Assembly (NCBI GenBank): GCA_003278365.1
Contig: QCFS01000003.1
Coordinates: 1 to 64,000 of the forward strand
Reading direction: 5' to 3'
Length of the DNA: 64,000 nt
From: Prochlorococcus sp. AG-363-M17
GTDB taxonomy: Bacteria > Cyanobacteriota > Cyanobacteriia > PCC-6307 > Cyanobiaceae
Both the position numbers and the translations under genes were made by a program. Below, in pieces: positions 34,034 to 43,091 of the stretch (position 1 is the first letter of the stretch; the number at the start of each line of letters is the position of its first letter). The notes beneath the pieces were generated by a model. The model saw nothing but the letters and a program-made list of their open reading frames with translations, did no database searches and was not told the DNA's origin.

Positions 34034-34330
34034 CTAGTGAGTTACAGAGCCATCCATAATTGTGATAGTGGTATCAGTTGAACTAGCCCAACGCAATTTA
34101 CTGATTTCTTGATAATCGACTCTGTTGTAGGCATCTATTGCAGCCTCTTTGGAAGGAAATTCAATGATCACAGCAAGTTTGCCGCCTTTGCCTTCAACTG
34201 TTTTTGAATCCATGTCTTTTGCAAAGACTGATCCACCTACTGATTCCACCCAAGGCTGAAAAGCCTCCACATAGTCTTTAAAAGCTGGACTAGTAATGGT
34301 TGTTGTGACAATCCAGAATCCTTTCGCCAT
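34034..34330 (-). CDS. DUF1330 family protein
   Basis: MAKGFWIVTTTITSPAFKDYVEAFQPWVESVGGSVFAKD...AVIIEFPSKEAAIDAYNRVDYQEI. Confidence 0.85.
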   Translation of the reverse strand: MAKGFWIVTTTITSPAFKDYVEAFQPWVESVGGSVFAKDMDSKTVEGKGGKLAVIIEFPSKEAAIDAYNRVDYQEISKLRWASSTDTTITIMDGSVTH

Positions 34331-34540
34331 GAAAGATGATTAGAAGTGAGGAGATGTTTGCACTATTACTTCAGAAAGAAAAGCAATCGTTGTCAAATCA
34401 AAATGAAACCATAAAGCAGGTTTTGTCCCCCTTTGCGCACTAGTCCATTCCTATAGATTTTAGAGCGCGGGGCTAATGATTTGCTGAATTCTTCATCAGA
34501 AAACTTCAGCAATTATTTTTTCTACTGAGTGAGATTCTAT

Positions 34541-34585
34541 TCGGGGCGAAAGGTTCCGAACTTGCGACCTAGTACTCCCAAAGCA
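34541..34585 (-). repeat. degenerate tRNA-Pro 3'-end remnant (old att scar)
   Basis: TCGGGGCGAAAGGTTCCGAACTTGCGACCTAGTACTCCCAAAGCA, a few mismatches from the intact tRNA-Pro 3' half. Confidence 0.75.
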
Positions 34586-34613
34586 TCAGTGAGTATTAGT
34601 GAATGATGCAGTT

Positions 34614-34808
34614 TTAGCAACAAGAGCAATCGCTACCGCCTTCTATGAGAGGAGCTTCAAAGGCATACGCAATATCTCTAAGCATTACAGCAACAAACTC
34701 AAGGGGGCATTTAAGTTCATTGATATAACCAGCACACTGCAGAGCTATGTCCTGCATACCAGGAAGAATAATTTTGTCCACTTGTTCTTGTCTTGGTTGC
34801 CAAGTCAT
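34614..34808 (-). CDS. small hypothetical protein with Cys-rich end
   Basis: 64 aa ending GGSDCSCC. Confidence 0.35.
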   Translation of the reverse strand: MTWQPRQEQVDKIILPGMQDIALQCAGYINELKCPLEFVAVMLRDIAYAFEAPLIEGGSDCSCC

Positions 34809-34917
34809 TTGACAGTTGTCAGTAATTAATTAAAAAGCATTCATTTCCCATCATGGCAGGGGGCATTGAATACTTTGAACCTTCGTACTCCGTTATTCTT
34901 GCGATTCTCTAAAAACC

Positions 34918-34964
34918 AGTCGGGGCGACAGGATTCGAACCTGCGACCTAGTGCTCCCAAAGCA
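34918..34964. repeat. att repeat (partial tRNA-Pro 3' end)
   Basis: AGTCGGGGCGACAGGATTCGAACCTGCGACCTAGTGCTCCCAAAGCA, identical to 49968-50014. Confidence 0.92.
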
Positions 34965-35060
34965 TTGGGTTGTAAAAATGAGACAAGCAGTAAATCCCAG
35001 TCAGCCACTAGTCAAAATGTAGTACAGAAGAGTGATTTGAGACTCAATCTTGTGTAAACT

Positions 35061-35086
35061 AAATAGATCTATTTAAATCTATTTAG
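35061..35086. promoter_or_regulatory. palindrome/direct repeats upstream of the integrase
   Basis: AAATAGATCTATTT is a perfect 14-bp palindrome, followed by AAATCTATTTAG repeating ATCTATTTA. Confidence 0.4.
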
Positions 35087-35090
35087 TCAA

Positions 35091-35112
35091 GAGGGCCCCA
35101 GGAGGGCCCAAG
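35091..35112. repeat. candidate integrase arm-type site (left)
   Basis: GAGGGCCCCAG-GAGGGCCCAAG, tandem 11-bp units, matching the pair at 49921-49942. Confidence 0.55.
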
Positions 35113-35129
35113 ATTAAATTCACTCCTCG

Positions 35130-36401
35130 ATGAAAGCAAGATCGGAAACTGAACCGTGGGTATCGAGTCTGAGGACCTTTATACGGGATTCTCTTGGTAA
35201 TAGTTGGCAGGTCAAAGACAAAGGAGGAACCACTAACCTGCGGATTCGCTTAGACGATGGAACAAGGGTTTATCGAAATCTTGGTTTGCCATGGTGCAAA
35301 GCATCTGCAGCAAGCATTCGAGAATCAGTAGAAGAAATCCACGAACTTGTCATACACCAAAAGGTCTCAGTTGATGAGGCAGTGAAACGAGTCAAGCAAA
35401 CACGATCTAAAACTCCTAAAGCAGCAAGACGAGCGAATCCAAAACTCCTCATCACTGCATGGGAGAGCTATGAGAACTACAAAGTCAATGTCAGTGGAGA
35501 CGTGAGTCAAAAGACATGGGACGTTGAATATGGCAAAACGTTCCGCAGGCTCAAAGAAATTGCAGCATCGAATGCTAATGATCTACTGATTGAAATTGGC
35601 AAACAATACGAACCAGGATCGAGAAGCAGACAGATCAGAGTTCAACATATAGCTGCCTTTTTGCGGTGGGCCACCTCTAGAGCATCAGGTCATTTCTTAC
35701 CTGCTGATAACTGGACTCCCCCGCCTAAAAATGCCCTAGGAGACTATGTGGGACGCAAGTCTGCCAAGAAGCAACAAGAGTCCTCTAATCCGACTGTGGT
35801 TATAGAAGATGAGGATCTGCTGGGGCTGATCAACTCACTACCGATTGATCTTGATAAGGCTGAGAAGAAACACCGATTACGTGATCGTGCAATGGAATGG
35901 GATCTAGCTCTCAAGCTTGCAATTGTTTATGGATTGCGTCCCATCGAAGTCAGTTACGACTATTTAGAGATTAAAAAGAATGGAAAAGACTATCTGTTCT
36001 GTACCTACTGCAAGAAAGCTGGTGGAGGCATTACTAAACCCAGAAGACTATGGCCCCTACATCCTGAGTGGGAGGAGAAGTGGAAACTCGTTCAAAGAAT
36101 CAAACGCAAAGACCCTCTTCCCCGAATGAAAGCAGGTGCTGGTGATGCTTTTAAAAATTACCTGCGCTTTAACCAAGTTTGGAAAAGACTAAAGGCTGAG
36201 AGTGGAGTAGTGCCCTACAGCTTCCGGCATTCGTACAGTAAACGAGGGCATCAGGTCTACAAGCTTTCTGATACAGAGATGGCCGCCTTTATGGGTCACA
36301 CCGTCCAAGTACATAACGCTGCTTATGCCCAATGGAGCAGTGAATCAATGTTGGAAGCATCGATGGAACGCGGTATTCGATATAGAGATCTCACCTCTTA
36401 A
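35130..36401 (+). CDS. tyrosine recombinase / integrase
   Basis: 423 aa; catalytic motifs YGLRPIEV, YSFRHSYSKRGH and FMGHTVQVHNAAYAQW; adjacent to an att repeat. Confidence 0.9.
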   Translation: MKARSETEPWVSSLRTFIRDSLGNSWQVKDKGGTTNLRIRLDDGTRVYRNLGLPWCKASAASIRESVEEIHELVIHQKVSVDEAVKRVKQTRSKTPKAARRANPKLLITAWESYENYKVNVSGDVSQKTWDVEYGKTFRRLKEIAASNANDLLIEIGKQYEPGSRSRQIRVQHIAAFLRWATSRASGHFLPADNWTPPPKNALGDYVGRKSAKKQQESSNPTVVIEDEDLLGLINSLPIDLDKAEKKHRLRDRAMEWDLALKLAIVYGLRPIEVSYDYLEIKKNGKDYLFCTYCKKAGGGITKPRRLWPLHPEWEEKWKLVQRIKRKDPLPRMKAGAGDAFKNYLRFNQVWKRLKAESGVVPYSFRHSYSKRGHQVYKLSDTEMAAFMGHTVQVHNAAYAQWSSESMLEASMERGIRYRDLTS

Positions 36402-36724
36402 CTTGTTAATTGATGAGTACAACTAGAGTCTTCTAAGCTCATATCTACTAACCAATCTTTATCGATGCCAAGGAGTTCAATAGCCTTTAATTCAAAACCA
36501 TCAAGTTCAAAGTAGTTGTAAGGAACCTTTACCCGTAAGGTTAATTGCCCCTCTTCTCTTGAAATGGAGTGATTGGAAAATCCAAGTTCTTCCAAATTTC
36601 CATCAACATCATTTGAGATAGTTAGTCTTAAGATCTTCTTTAGATTCCATGGGGATTTATCCATGAAACTTGCTTGATCTTCCCAGTATTGTTTATAAGC
36701 ATGGAACCCTTTCTTGATGTTCAT
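36398..36724 (-). CDS. hypothetical protein, copy 1 of a duplicated gene
   Basis: 108 aa MNIKKGFHAYKQYWEDQ..., differs from 43646..43972 by G/E plus the final residue. Confidence 0.65.
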   Translation of the reverse strand: MNIKKGFHAYKQYWEDQASFMDKSPWNLKKILRLTISNDVDGNLEELGFSNHSISREEGQLTLRVKVPYNYFELDGFELKAIELLGIDKDWLVDMSLEDSSCTHQLTS

Positions 36725-36759
36725 TGCTCACTCCATTTAAAGTTGATTAAGGGTTATAG
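36403..36759. repeat. 357-bp direct repeat, copy 1
   Basis: Identical to 43651-44007 except C36582 versus T43830, comparing the full sequence by eye. Confidence 0.92.
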
Positions 36760-36968
36760 TTAGTATTATAAGTCAACGGCTGGTTAACGAATCCCACCTA
36801 TTTACAAGTTGGGTACCTGTACCCTTATTGCATCAACCACCCAAGGAATTAACAATAGAACAAGTGTTTTGAACAGCGATAGAAATGGTATTTCCCGTTA
36901 GCATTCAATCATCAACATAAAAGAGATATTTCTGCACTGTTCTTTCAGAATCTAATTGTCTATATTTA

Positions 36969-37148
36969 TCAATCAATTGAATCTCGAAATTGCTCAAGAC
37001 GTACATCACTTAATCCTTGTATTAAAGCCCAAGCTGTTTCACCAGAGATAGTCTTTTCATCACAATATTGCAAGACTACTTTATCTATTCCTTGTATAAG
37101 AGCTTGGACATCTTGCTCTTCTAGGTGTTTGAATTTTTCATTATTCAT
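36969..37148 (-). CDS. small hypothetical protein downstream of ptrA
   Basis: 59 aa MNNEKFKHLEEQDVQALIQGIDKVVLQYCDEKTISGETAWALIQGLSDVRLEQFRDSID. Confidence 0.5.
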   Translation of the reverse strand: MNNEKFKHLEEQDVQALIQGIDKVVLQYCDEKTISGETAWALIQGLSDVRLEQFRDSID

Positions 37149-37158
37149 TACGATAGAA

Positions 37159-37797
37159 TCACCGAATAACTGGTTGATTCGACAGCAAAATGCGTCCATT
37201 CTTAGATTTCTTTAGCCAGCCATCATCCTTTAAATGATTCATCATTCTTGTCACAGTAACACGAGTAATTCCTAATGCATCTGCTATTTGGTCATGATTT
37301 ATCTTAAAGCCAAAGACGATACCACCTTCGACTACATGTCCAAAGTCAAGAGCAAGCATTTCAAGAAATGCTTGCATTTTCTTTTTTGTATTCTTTATAC
37401 CTAAAACAACTAAGAATGATTCCACATAATTATTGCGAGCAACAATTGATTGAAATATTAACTGCGAGATAGATCCCGAAGCATAAGCTTCATCTATGTT
37501 TAAACAAAGGACATCACAATCACAAAGAGCCAAGGCATTGTATCCATCAATTCTAGACAAAGGTTCACCAAAAGATTGTCCAGGCCCTACAAACCCAAGC
37601 ACAGATACGGCCTCATTTTTGTTCTCTGCAGATAAAAAAGCAGCGCCTCGAACTAAGAGCCATATCTGATTTTTCAGCATAGGAAAAAAACTTTTTGCTG
37701 AGATGTGCACAAGATTTCTTTTTGCATAAGTAGTTTCCAAAAACTCAAGGGCTCCTTCGTAAGAGTCGATGAGACTTGGTCTTTCAAGCAAAGTCAA
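37159..37797 (-). CDS. ptrA: Crp/Fnr-family transcriptional regulator, PtrA-like
   Basis: Cyclic-nucleotide-binding-like N-terminus, HTH DQIADALGITRVTVTRMMNHLKDDGWL; divergent from pstS as in Prochlorococcus phosphate clusters. Confidence 0.75.
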   Translation of the reverse strand: MTLLERPSLIDSYEGALEFLETTYAKRNLVHISAKSFFPMLKNQIWLLVRGAAFLSAENKNEAVSVLGFVGPGQSFGEPLSRIDGYNALALCDCDVLCLNIDEAYASGSISQLIFQSIVARNNYVESFLVVLGIKNTKKKMQAFLEMLALDFGHVVEGGIVFGFKINHDQIADALGITRVTVTRMMNHLKDDGWLKKSKNGRILLSNQPVIR

Positions 37798-37881
37798 ATG
37801 AATCCTCCAGGCAGATAAAGAAAGCTCACTGATGCCCTAGGGCAAAGGCGAAGCAATGGCAACACCTTACATCAAATCTTC

Positions 37882-37923
37882 TTGATGCATCAACAAGGCT
37901 TGATCTTATCAAGATATTTTGAT
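37882..37923. promoter_or_regulatory. tandem ArsR-type operators between ptrA and pstS
   Basis: TTGAT-GC-ATCAA-CAAGGC-TTGAT-CTT-ATCAA-GATATT-TTGAT: two exact ATCAA-N6-TTGAT repeats (37889-37904, 37908-37923). Confidence 0.65.
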
Positions 37924-37955
37924 TAGTATCTGAAAGCCATGTTCGTGCGCCTCTC

Positions 37956-38957
37956 ATGACCTTCTCAAGGAAGGTGATTTCCTTCGCTTCTATTGCCACC
38001 CTTGGGGCTGGCATCGTTGCATGTGGAACAACTGATTCAACCTCCAGTGTTCGCCTAAGTGGTGCTGGAGCATCTTTCCCCGCAAAGATCTACACCCGAT
38101 GGTTCTCTGATCTGGCTAAATCTGGAGGGCCAAAGGTTAACTACCAAGCCGTTGGGTCTGGGTCTGGGCGTAAAGCATTCATTGATCAAACCGTTGACTT
38201 TGGAGCTTCGGATGATCCGATGAAAGCGAAAGACATCGCCAAGGTCACTCGTGGCTTAGTGCAAATTCCTATGGTGGGAGGCACCATCGCCTTTGGCTAC
38301 AACAAGCCAGATTGTGATCTTAAGTTGACCCAACTCCAAGCGGTCAGAGTCGCAATGGGTAAAATCAAAGACTGGAGAAAACTCGGTTGTCCTGCTGGAA
38401 AACTCACTTGGGTCCATCGTTCTGATGGTTCAGGAACGACCAAAGCTTTTACCAATTCAATGCAAGCTTTCTCAAATGACTCCAGTGAATGGTCTCTAGG
38501 TACTGGTAAATCAGTCAAGTGGCCAGCAGGTGTAGGGGGCAAAGGCAACGCAGGGGTCGCAGGTTTAATCAGACAAACACCTGGAGCCATCGGTTACGTC
38601 AACCAGTCCTACATAAGAGGGGACGTAAGAGCCGCAGCTCTACAAAACCTTTCAGGTGAATTCTTGAAGCCAAGCACCAAAGCAGGAGCTGCGGCTCTAA
38701 ACGGAATCAGATTGGATCGAAATCTTGCAGGTAAAAATCCAAATCCAACTGCAAGAGGTGCCTATCCAATCGCTACTCTGACTTGGGTTCTAGCTTACGA
38801 AACAGGCAATGGTTCTAAAACAGAAGCCATTAAAGAATCACTAAAATATCTTTTAAGTAATAAGGCTCAAGCAAAAGCTCCAACTTTAGGATTCGTTCCT
38901 CTTAAAGGAGACATTCTTAAAAAAGCTCGTTCAGCTGTCAATAGGATTGGGAAGTAA
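37956..38957 (+). CDS. pstS: phosphate ABC transporter substrate-binding protein
   Basis: Lipoprotein-like IVACGTT; LSGAGASFPAKIYTRWFSDL...YQAVGSGSGRKAFIDQTVDFGASDDPM...HRSDGSGTTKAF. Confidence 0.95.
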   Translation: MTFSRKVISFASIATLGAGIVACGTTDSTSSVRLSGAGASFPAKIYTRWFSDLAKSGGPKVNYQAVGSGSGRKAFIDQTVDFGASDDPMKAKDIAKVTRGLVQIPMVGGTIAFGYNKPDCDLKLTQLQAVRVAMGKIKDWRKLGCPAGKLTWVHRSDGSGTTKAFTNSMQAFSNDSSEWSLGTGKSVKWPAGVGGKGNAGVAGLIRQTPGAIGYVNQSYIRGDVRAAALQNLSGEFLKPSTKAGAAALNGIRLDRNLAGKNPNPTARGAYPIATLTWVLAYETGNGSKTEAIKESLKYLLSNKAQAKAPTLGFVPLKGDILKKARSAVNRIGK

Positions 38958-38994
38958 TTTAAGCAAAAGCTTTATTAAATTTCCAAACTAATCA

Positions 38995-39024
38995 AAGAGG
39001 AGTTTGTAACTCCTCTTTTTTTTC
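38995..39024 (+). terminator. rho-independent terminator after pstS
   Basis: AAGAGGAGTT-TGT-AACTCCTCTTTTTTTT. Confidence 0.85.
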
Positions 39025-39030
39025 AAAAAA

Positions 39031-39165
39031 ATGAAACGAAAATCATTAATTGATTGGATACTGTTTGCAATAGCTCCTACCATTAGGATTTTCTTCTACT
39101 GGCAACAAAATCATTCACCAGAGACAAGAAGAAAGCTATCAGCAGATGTAATGTTTTTAGATTAA
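39031..39165 (+). CDS. 44-aa small protein between two terminators (not in ORF track)
   Basis: MKRKSLIDWILFAIAPTIRIFFYWQQNHSPETRRKLSADVMFLD*. Confidence 0.45.
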   Translation: MKRKSLIDWILFAIAPTIRIFFYWQQNHSPETRRKLSADVMFLD

Positions 39166-39177
39166 ATTACCAAATTA

Positions 39178-39207
39178 AAAAGAGAGATTTACCACTCTCT
39201 TTTTTTA
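39178..39207 (+). terminator. rho-independent terminator
   Basis: AAAGAGAG-ATTTACCA-CTCTCTTTTTTT. Confidence 0.7.
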
Positions 39208-39337
39208 TGCAGAGCAATGATCGTATAGGCAGTGGTTTAGGTGTTTCAATAACCCAACAAATGGCTGTTAACCATAAAGGTCTATTGAAGCTTGTAATGA
39301 TATTAATGGTGGTGCTTTAATTCAAATCAAATTACGT

Positions 39338-40576
39338 CTACAAAAATAAAATTTGGATGGTCATACCTAGGGCAATAGATATCGCAACTAATTTATAAGG
39401 CTTTATGGATTGTTTAAAACTTATGATTAGACTAATAAAAAAGATTAGACTATAAATACAAGTTTCAAAGATATTTTTGCCAAAAATGACCTTACCCGTC
39501 ATCGGTATGACTACGGCAAGAATTGCACCCGGTATGCCTGATAACACTCCATTAATATAGTTGGCTATACTTACTTTTGTTTTGATCCTTTGTATCAAAG
39601 GGTCCCCTAGAAGAATAAAAATAAAACTTGGTAAAAATATCGCGAATGTTGAGATGAGGGAGAAAAATGTTCCTAAAAGAATAGATCCTTCTTTTGCACC
39701 AACTTGAAAACCTATAAATGCACTTGAAAGAACTACTGGCCCTGGAGAGAGTTGACCTATGGCTATAGCATCAATAAAACTACGACTATCCAACCAACCC
39801 ATCTCAATTACTTGAGTTTGTAGAAGTGGAATAATTACTAGCCCTCCACCAAAAACCAGCAAACCTGCTTTAAAGAATACATAAAATAACTTTAAAGAGT
39901 TGGATGATAGATTGCCTATATCTTCTCGAAATATTGGAACCGTTAAAAAACTTGGGAAACTAAATGAACTTAGATCGACATAAGAATGCTCAAAGCCAGA
40001 AGGAATAAAGAAAAAACTCAGAAATCTCTTTGAATTATTTTGATAGATTCCGAAAATTCCAGCTAGCAATAAAAGCAATGTAATAGGTAAATGGAGTGAA
40101 GTTGATCTATCAATAATTGACCCAATAAATACAAAAATAGCTATTGTCAATTGCCATACTTGGCTACGTTTTTTTAATAGGTTTAAAGCAAAACCCCAAA
40201 TGATTGAAGTTACAATTATTTGAGGAATAGACAAAAAAACCGGAAAATTTTCAAATGATTGTCCATGTCTCCAAAGTTGGCTCAAAAGTAAAATGATGAA
40301 AAATCCAGGCAATAAAAAACATATCCCACTTATCAATCCTCCGTAAAAACCTTTTATCTTTGTCCCTAAAAAGATTGCTAATTGGCTTGATGTCGGCCCA
40401 GGTAATATTTCGCAAATACCCAATCCTTGATCAAACTCTTGCTCAGAAACCCAATTCCTTTGAGTTATGATCTCGTCTTTAAACATAGCTATGTGCGCAA
40501 ATGGGCCACCAAAACTAAAGAGTCCTATTCTCAGAAAAGTTGAACTCAGTTCAGTAAATCTTGCGGTCACTTTCAA
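39338..40576 (-). CDS. chrA: chromate transporter ChrA
   Basis: FLRIGLFSFGGPFAHIAMFKDEII...CEILPGPTSSQLAIFLG...and second-half FKAGLLVFGGGLVIIPLLQ...IGQLSPGPV. Confidence 0.93.
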   Translation of the reverse strand: MKVTARFTELSSTFLRIGLFSFGGPFAHIAMFKDEIITQRNWVSEQEFDQGLGICEILPGPTSSQLAIFLGTKIKGFYGGLISGICFLLPGFFIILLLSQLWRHGQSFENFPVFLSIPQIIVTSIIWGFALNLLKKRSQVWQLTIAIFVFIGSIIDRSTSLHLPITLLLLLAGIFGIYQNNSKRFLSFFFIPSGFEHSYVDLSSFSFPSFLTVPIFREDIGNLSSNSLKLFYVFFKAGLLVFGGGLVIIPLLQTQVIEMGWLDSRSFIDAIAIGQLSPGPVVLSSAFIGFQVGAKEGSILLGTFFSLISTFAIFLPSFIFILLGDPLIQRIKTKVSIANYINGVLSGIPGAILAVVIPMTGKVIFGKNIFETCIYSLIFFISLIISFKQSIKPYKLVAISIALGMTIQILFL

Positions 40577-40628
40577 TCACAAAGTGTCAGATTAAAAAAT
40601 GTAGAATTAAACTTCTTGCATGAGGATT

Positions 40629-41891
40629 TCAGGCTTTTTCAATGGCTATAGCACTTGAAACTGGTGGTAGTCGTAGACTTGTCAACAATGAGATAAATAC
40701 AAATAAGCTTGAACACCATAAACATAGTTGCATTCCTATAGAGGCATTTGTACCAAGCATGAATAGGACACCTGATAAGAGCGTACCAATCAGTCTTCCA
40801 GCCGCATTTGCCATGTAATAGAAGCCCACGTTTAGACTTACGTTTTCCTTATCCGTATATGCAAGAACCATATATGAATGTATCGATGAGTTCATTGCAA
40901 AAATGAATCCAAATGTTATTAATCCAACTGTAATTGCTATTTCTGGATTGCTATGTCGCCATAGTGCTATAGCTATTAAAGCTGGTATTGCCGTTAAGAC
41001 AGCGCTCCAGAATTGAACAGAAGAAACTCCTGGGCTTGTTTTATTTCCCCATAAATTTCTTAAAGACGGCGCAAACGCTTGGATAAAGCCATAACCAATA
41101 ACCCAGAATCCTAGGAAAGCTCCAATCTCAGAAAAATTCCAATTTAGATACGTTTCAAGAAAAACAGGTAGTGCTACGACGAACCATACGTCTCTTGCCC
41201 CAAAGAGAAAAAAGCGTGCAAAAGAGAGGACATTGATCCCTTCAGATTTAGAAAATAAGTCTTTGAAGATTGGTTTGCTTTTCATCTTCCCAATATCTCC
41301 AGGCAAAATTAATGTCAATAAAAACGAAACACCTAAACCGATTGCCATTAATTCAACTGCTTTATTAAAACCAAAACTGGTCAGCAAAAGTCCACCAAGA
41401 AAAAAGCCAACTCCTTTGAGTGCATTTTTTGAACCAGTTAAGATAGCAACCCATTTGAATAATTGATTATTTCCACCATCTTCTTCAGGGGAATCTGGAA
41501 CGACAGTTTTGATTGCACTTTTGGCACTCATTTTATTGAGATCCTTTGCTACACCACTAATCGCTTGAGCAACCATGACATAAATGACACTCAAAAGTTT
41601 CGACCAACCACTTGAAACTGGTATCAACATCAATAAGGCACCTATTTGTAAAAGTGTCCCTACCCATAGTGTTAGACGTAATCCATATCTTGCTCCAATC
41701 CATCCACCATAGAGATTAGTGACGATGCCAAAGAACTCGTAAAAAAGGAATAAGAATGCGATTTCTAAGGTTGTATATCCAAGGCTATGAAAGTGAAAAA
41801 TCACTAGCATCCTTAGAGCACCATCTGTCAGAGTGAATGCCCAATAGTTGGTCGTTACGATCCCGTATTGCTGTAGTGACGATAATTTCAT
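40629..41891 (-). CDS. arsJ: organoarsenical efflux MFS transporter ArsJ
   Basis: YGIVTTNYWAFTLTDGALRMLVIFHFHSLGYTTLEIAFLFLFYEFFGIVTNLYGGWIGAR; next to a GAPDH gene. Confidence 0.9.
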   Translation of the reverse strand: MKLSSLQQYGIVTTNYWAFTLTDGALRMLVIFHFHSLGYTTLEIAFLFLFYEFFGIVTNLYGGWIGARYGLRLTLWVGTLLQIGALLMLIPVSSGWSKLLSVIYVMVAQAISGVAKDLNKMSAKSAIKTVVPDSPEEDGGNNQLFKWVAILTGSKNALKGVGFFLGGLLLTSFGFNKAVELMAIGLGVSFLLTLILPGDIGKMKSKPIFKDLFSKSEGINVLSFARFFLFGARDVWFVVALPVFLETYLNWNFSEIGAFLGFWVIGYGFIQAFAPSLRNLWGNKTSPGVSSVQFWSAVLTAIPALIAIALWRHSNPEIAITVGLITFGFIFAMNSSIHSYMVLAYTDKENVSLNVGFYYMANAAGRLIGTLLSGVLFMLGTNASIGMQLCLWCSSLFVFISLLTSLRLPPVSSAIAIEKA

Positions 41892-41902
41892 TTGGTTATC
41901 TT

Positions 41903-42931
41903 TTAACCTTTGCTATCTAGATTCACGACATAAGAAGTCAAGTCAGCCATCCGACAGCTATAACCCCATTCATTGTCATACCAGGCAAAAACCTTTAATT
42001 GATTCTCATCTATAACCATTGTGGACAAAGCATCAATAATTGAACTGCGTGAATCATTGACGTAGTCAATAGAGACTAAGGGTCTTTCTTCATAACCAAG
42101 AATTCCTTTTAAGTCTCCTTCCGCTGCACGTTGAAAAGCGTCATTAACCTCTTGAACTGAGACCTTTCTCTCAAGTTCGAAAACGGCATCAGTCAGGGAT
42201 GCATTCAACAGTGGAACACGTACAGCATGTCCGTTTAATTTGCCTTGAAGCTCTGGGAAAATCATGCCTATTGCCTTCGCCGAACCGGTAGTAGTAGGAA
42301 TAAGACTTTGAATGCTGCTACGGGCTCGTCTTAGATCACTTTTAAATGAGTCAATTGGCACTTGTGTATTCGTGATGTCATGGAGTGTGGTAATGGCTCC
42401 ATGGATAATGCCAAAACTTTCATTGACAACTTTGACAACTGGTGCCAAGCAATTGGTTGTACACGATGCAGCTGTGACTAGTCGATGAATCTTAGGGTCG
42501 TAAAGATTATGGTTGATTCCATAGACGATATTTAGAGCTTCTGTCCCTGCCACTTCACCTGTCACGGGACAAGCAACAACAACTCTTTTAATGCCACACT
42601 GATCAAAGTAAGGGTTTAATAGTTCTGGTGTTTTTATCTTTCCACTGCATTCCAGAACAAAGTCAACACCCGCCTGCTCCCATGGAACATTAGTGGGAGC
42701 ACTCTCTTGCGAGTAGCTAAGAAATTGACCATCAATCTTGATCCCTTTTAAGTCGGAATCAATGTGCTGGTCCCAACGACCATGAACGGAGTCAAATTCC
42801 AGTAGATGAGCTGCTGTTGGAGCATCTCCTGCTGGGTCATTGATATGAACGAGTTCAATATTGGAACGACCCCATAAGGCACGAAAAACTAAGCGGCCAA
42901 TCCGACCAAAACCATTAATACCAATGCGCAT
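41903..42931 (-). CDS. ArsJ-associated glyceraldehyde-3-phosphate dehydrogenase
   Basis: [19 protein letters not shown]...[16 protein letters not shown]...[13 protein letters not shown]; arsJ immediately downstream. Confidence 0.92.
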   Translation of the reverse strand: MRIGINGFGRIGRLVFRALWGRSNIELVHINDPAGDAPTAAHLLEFDSVHGRWDQHIDSDLKGIKIDGQFLSYSQESAPTNVPWEQAGVDFVLECSGKIKTPELLNPYFDQCGIKRVVVACPVTGEVAGTEALNIVYGINHNLYDPKIHRLVTAASCTTNCLAPVVKVVNESFGIIHGAITTLHDITNTQVPIDSFKSDLRRARSSIQSLIPTTTGSAKAIGMIFPELQGKLNGHAVRVPLLNASLTDAVFELERKVSVQEVNDAFQRAAEGDLKGILGYEERPLVSIDYVNDSRSSIIDALSTMVIDENQLKVFAWYDNEWGYSCRMADLTSYVVNLDSKG

Positions 42932-42994
42932 TGAACCAACTAGCAGTAAAAAAAAGAACGCTCTGGGCTTCAAAGAAAAGCTACCTTAGAACGC

Positions 42995-43028
42995 ATCAAT
43001 TTATTTTGATATATCAACCCTGCTTGGT
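42995..43028. promoter_or_regulatory. tandem ArsR-type operators between GAPDH and arsR
   Basis: ATCAA-TTTATT-TTGAT-AT-ATCAA-CCCTGC-TTGGT: one exact and one single-mismatch ATCAA-N6-TTGAT. Confidence 0.65.
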
Positions 43029-43091
43029 GCAAGCTATTGTGTGATTGGTTCAAAAATTGATAGCAAAAACCTTTGTAGATCATTTGGATTC

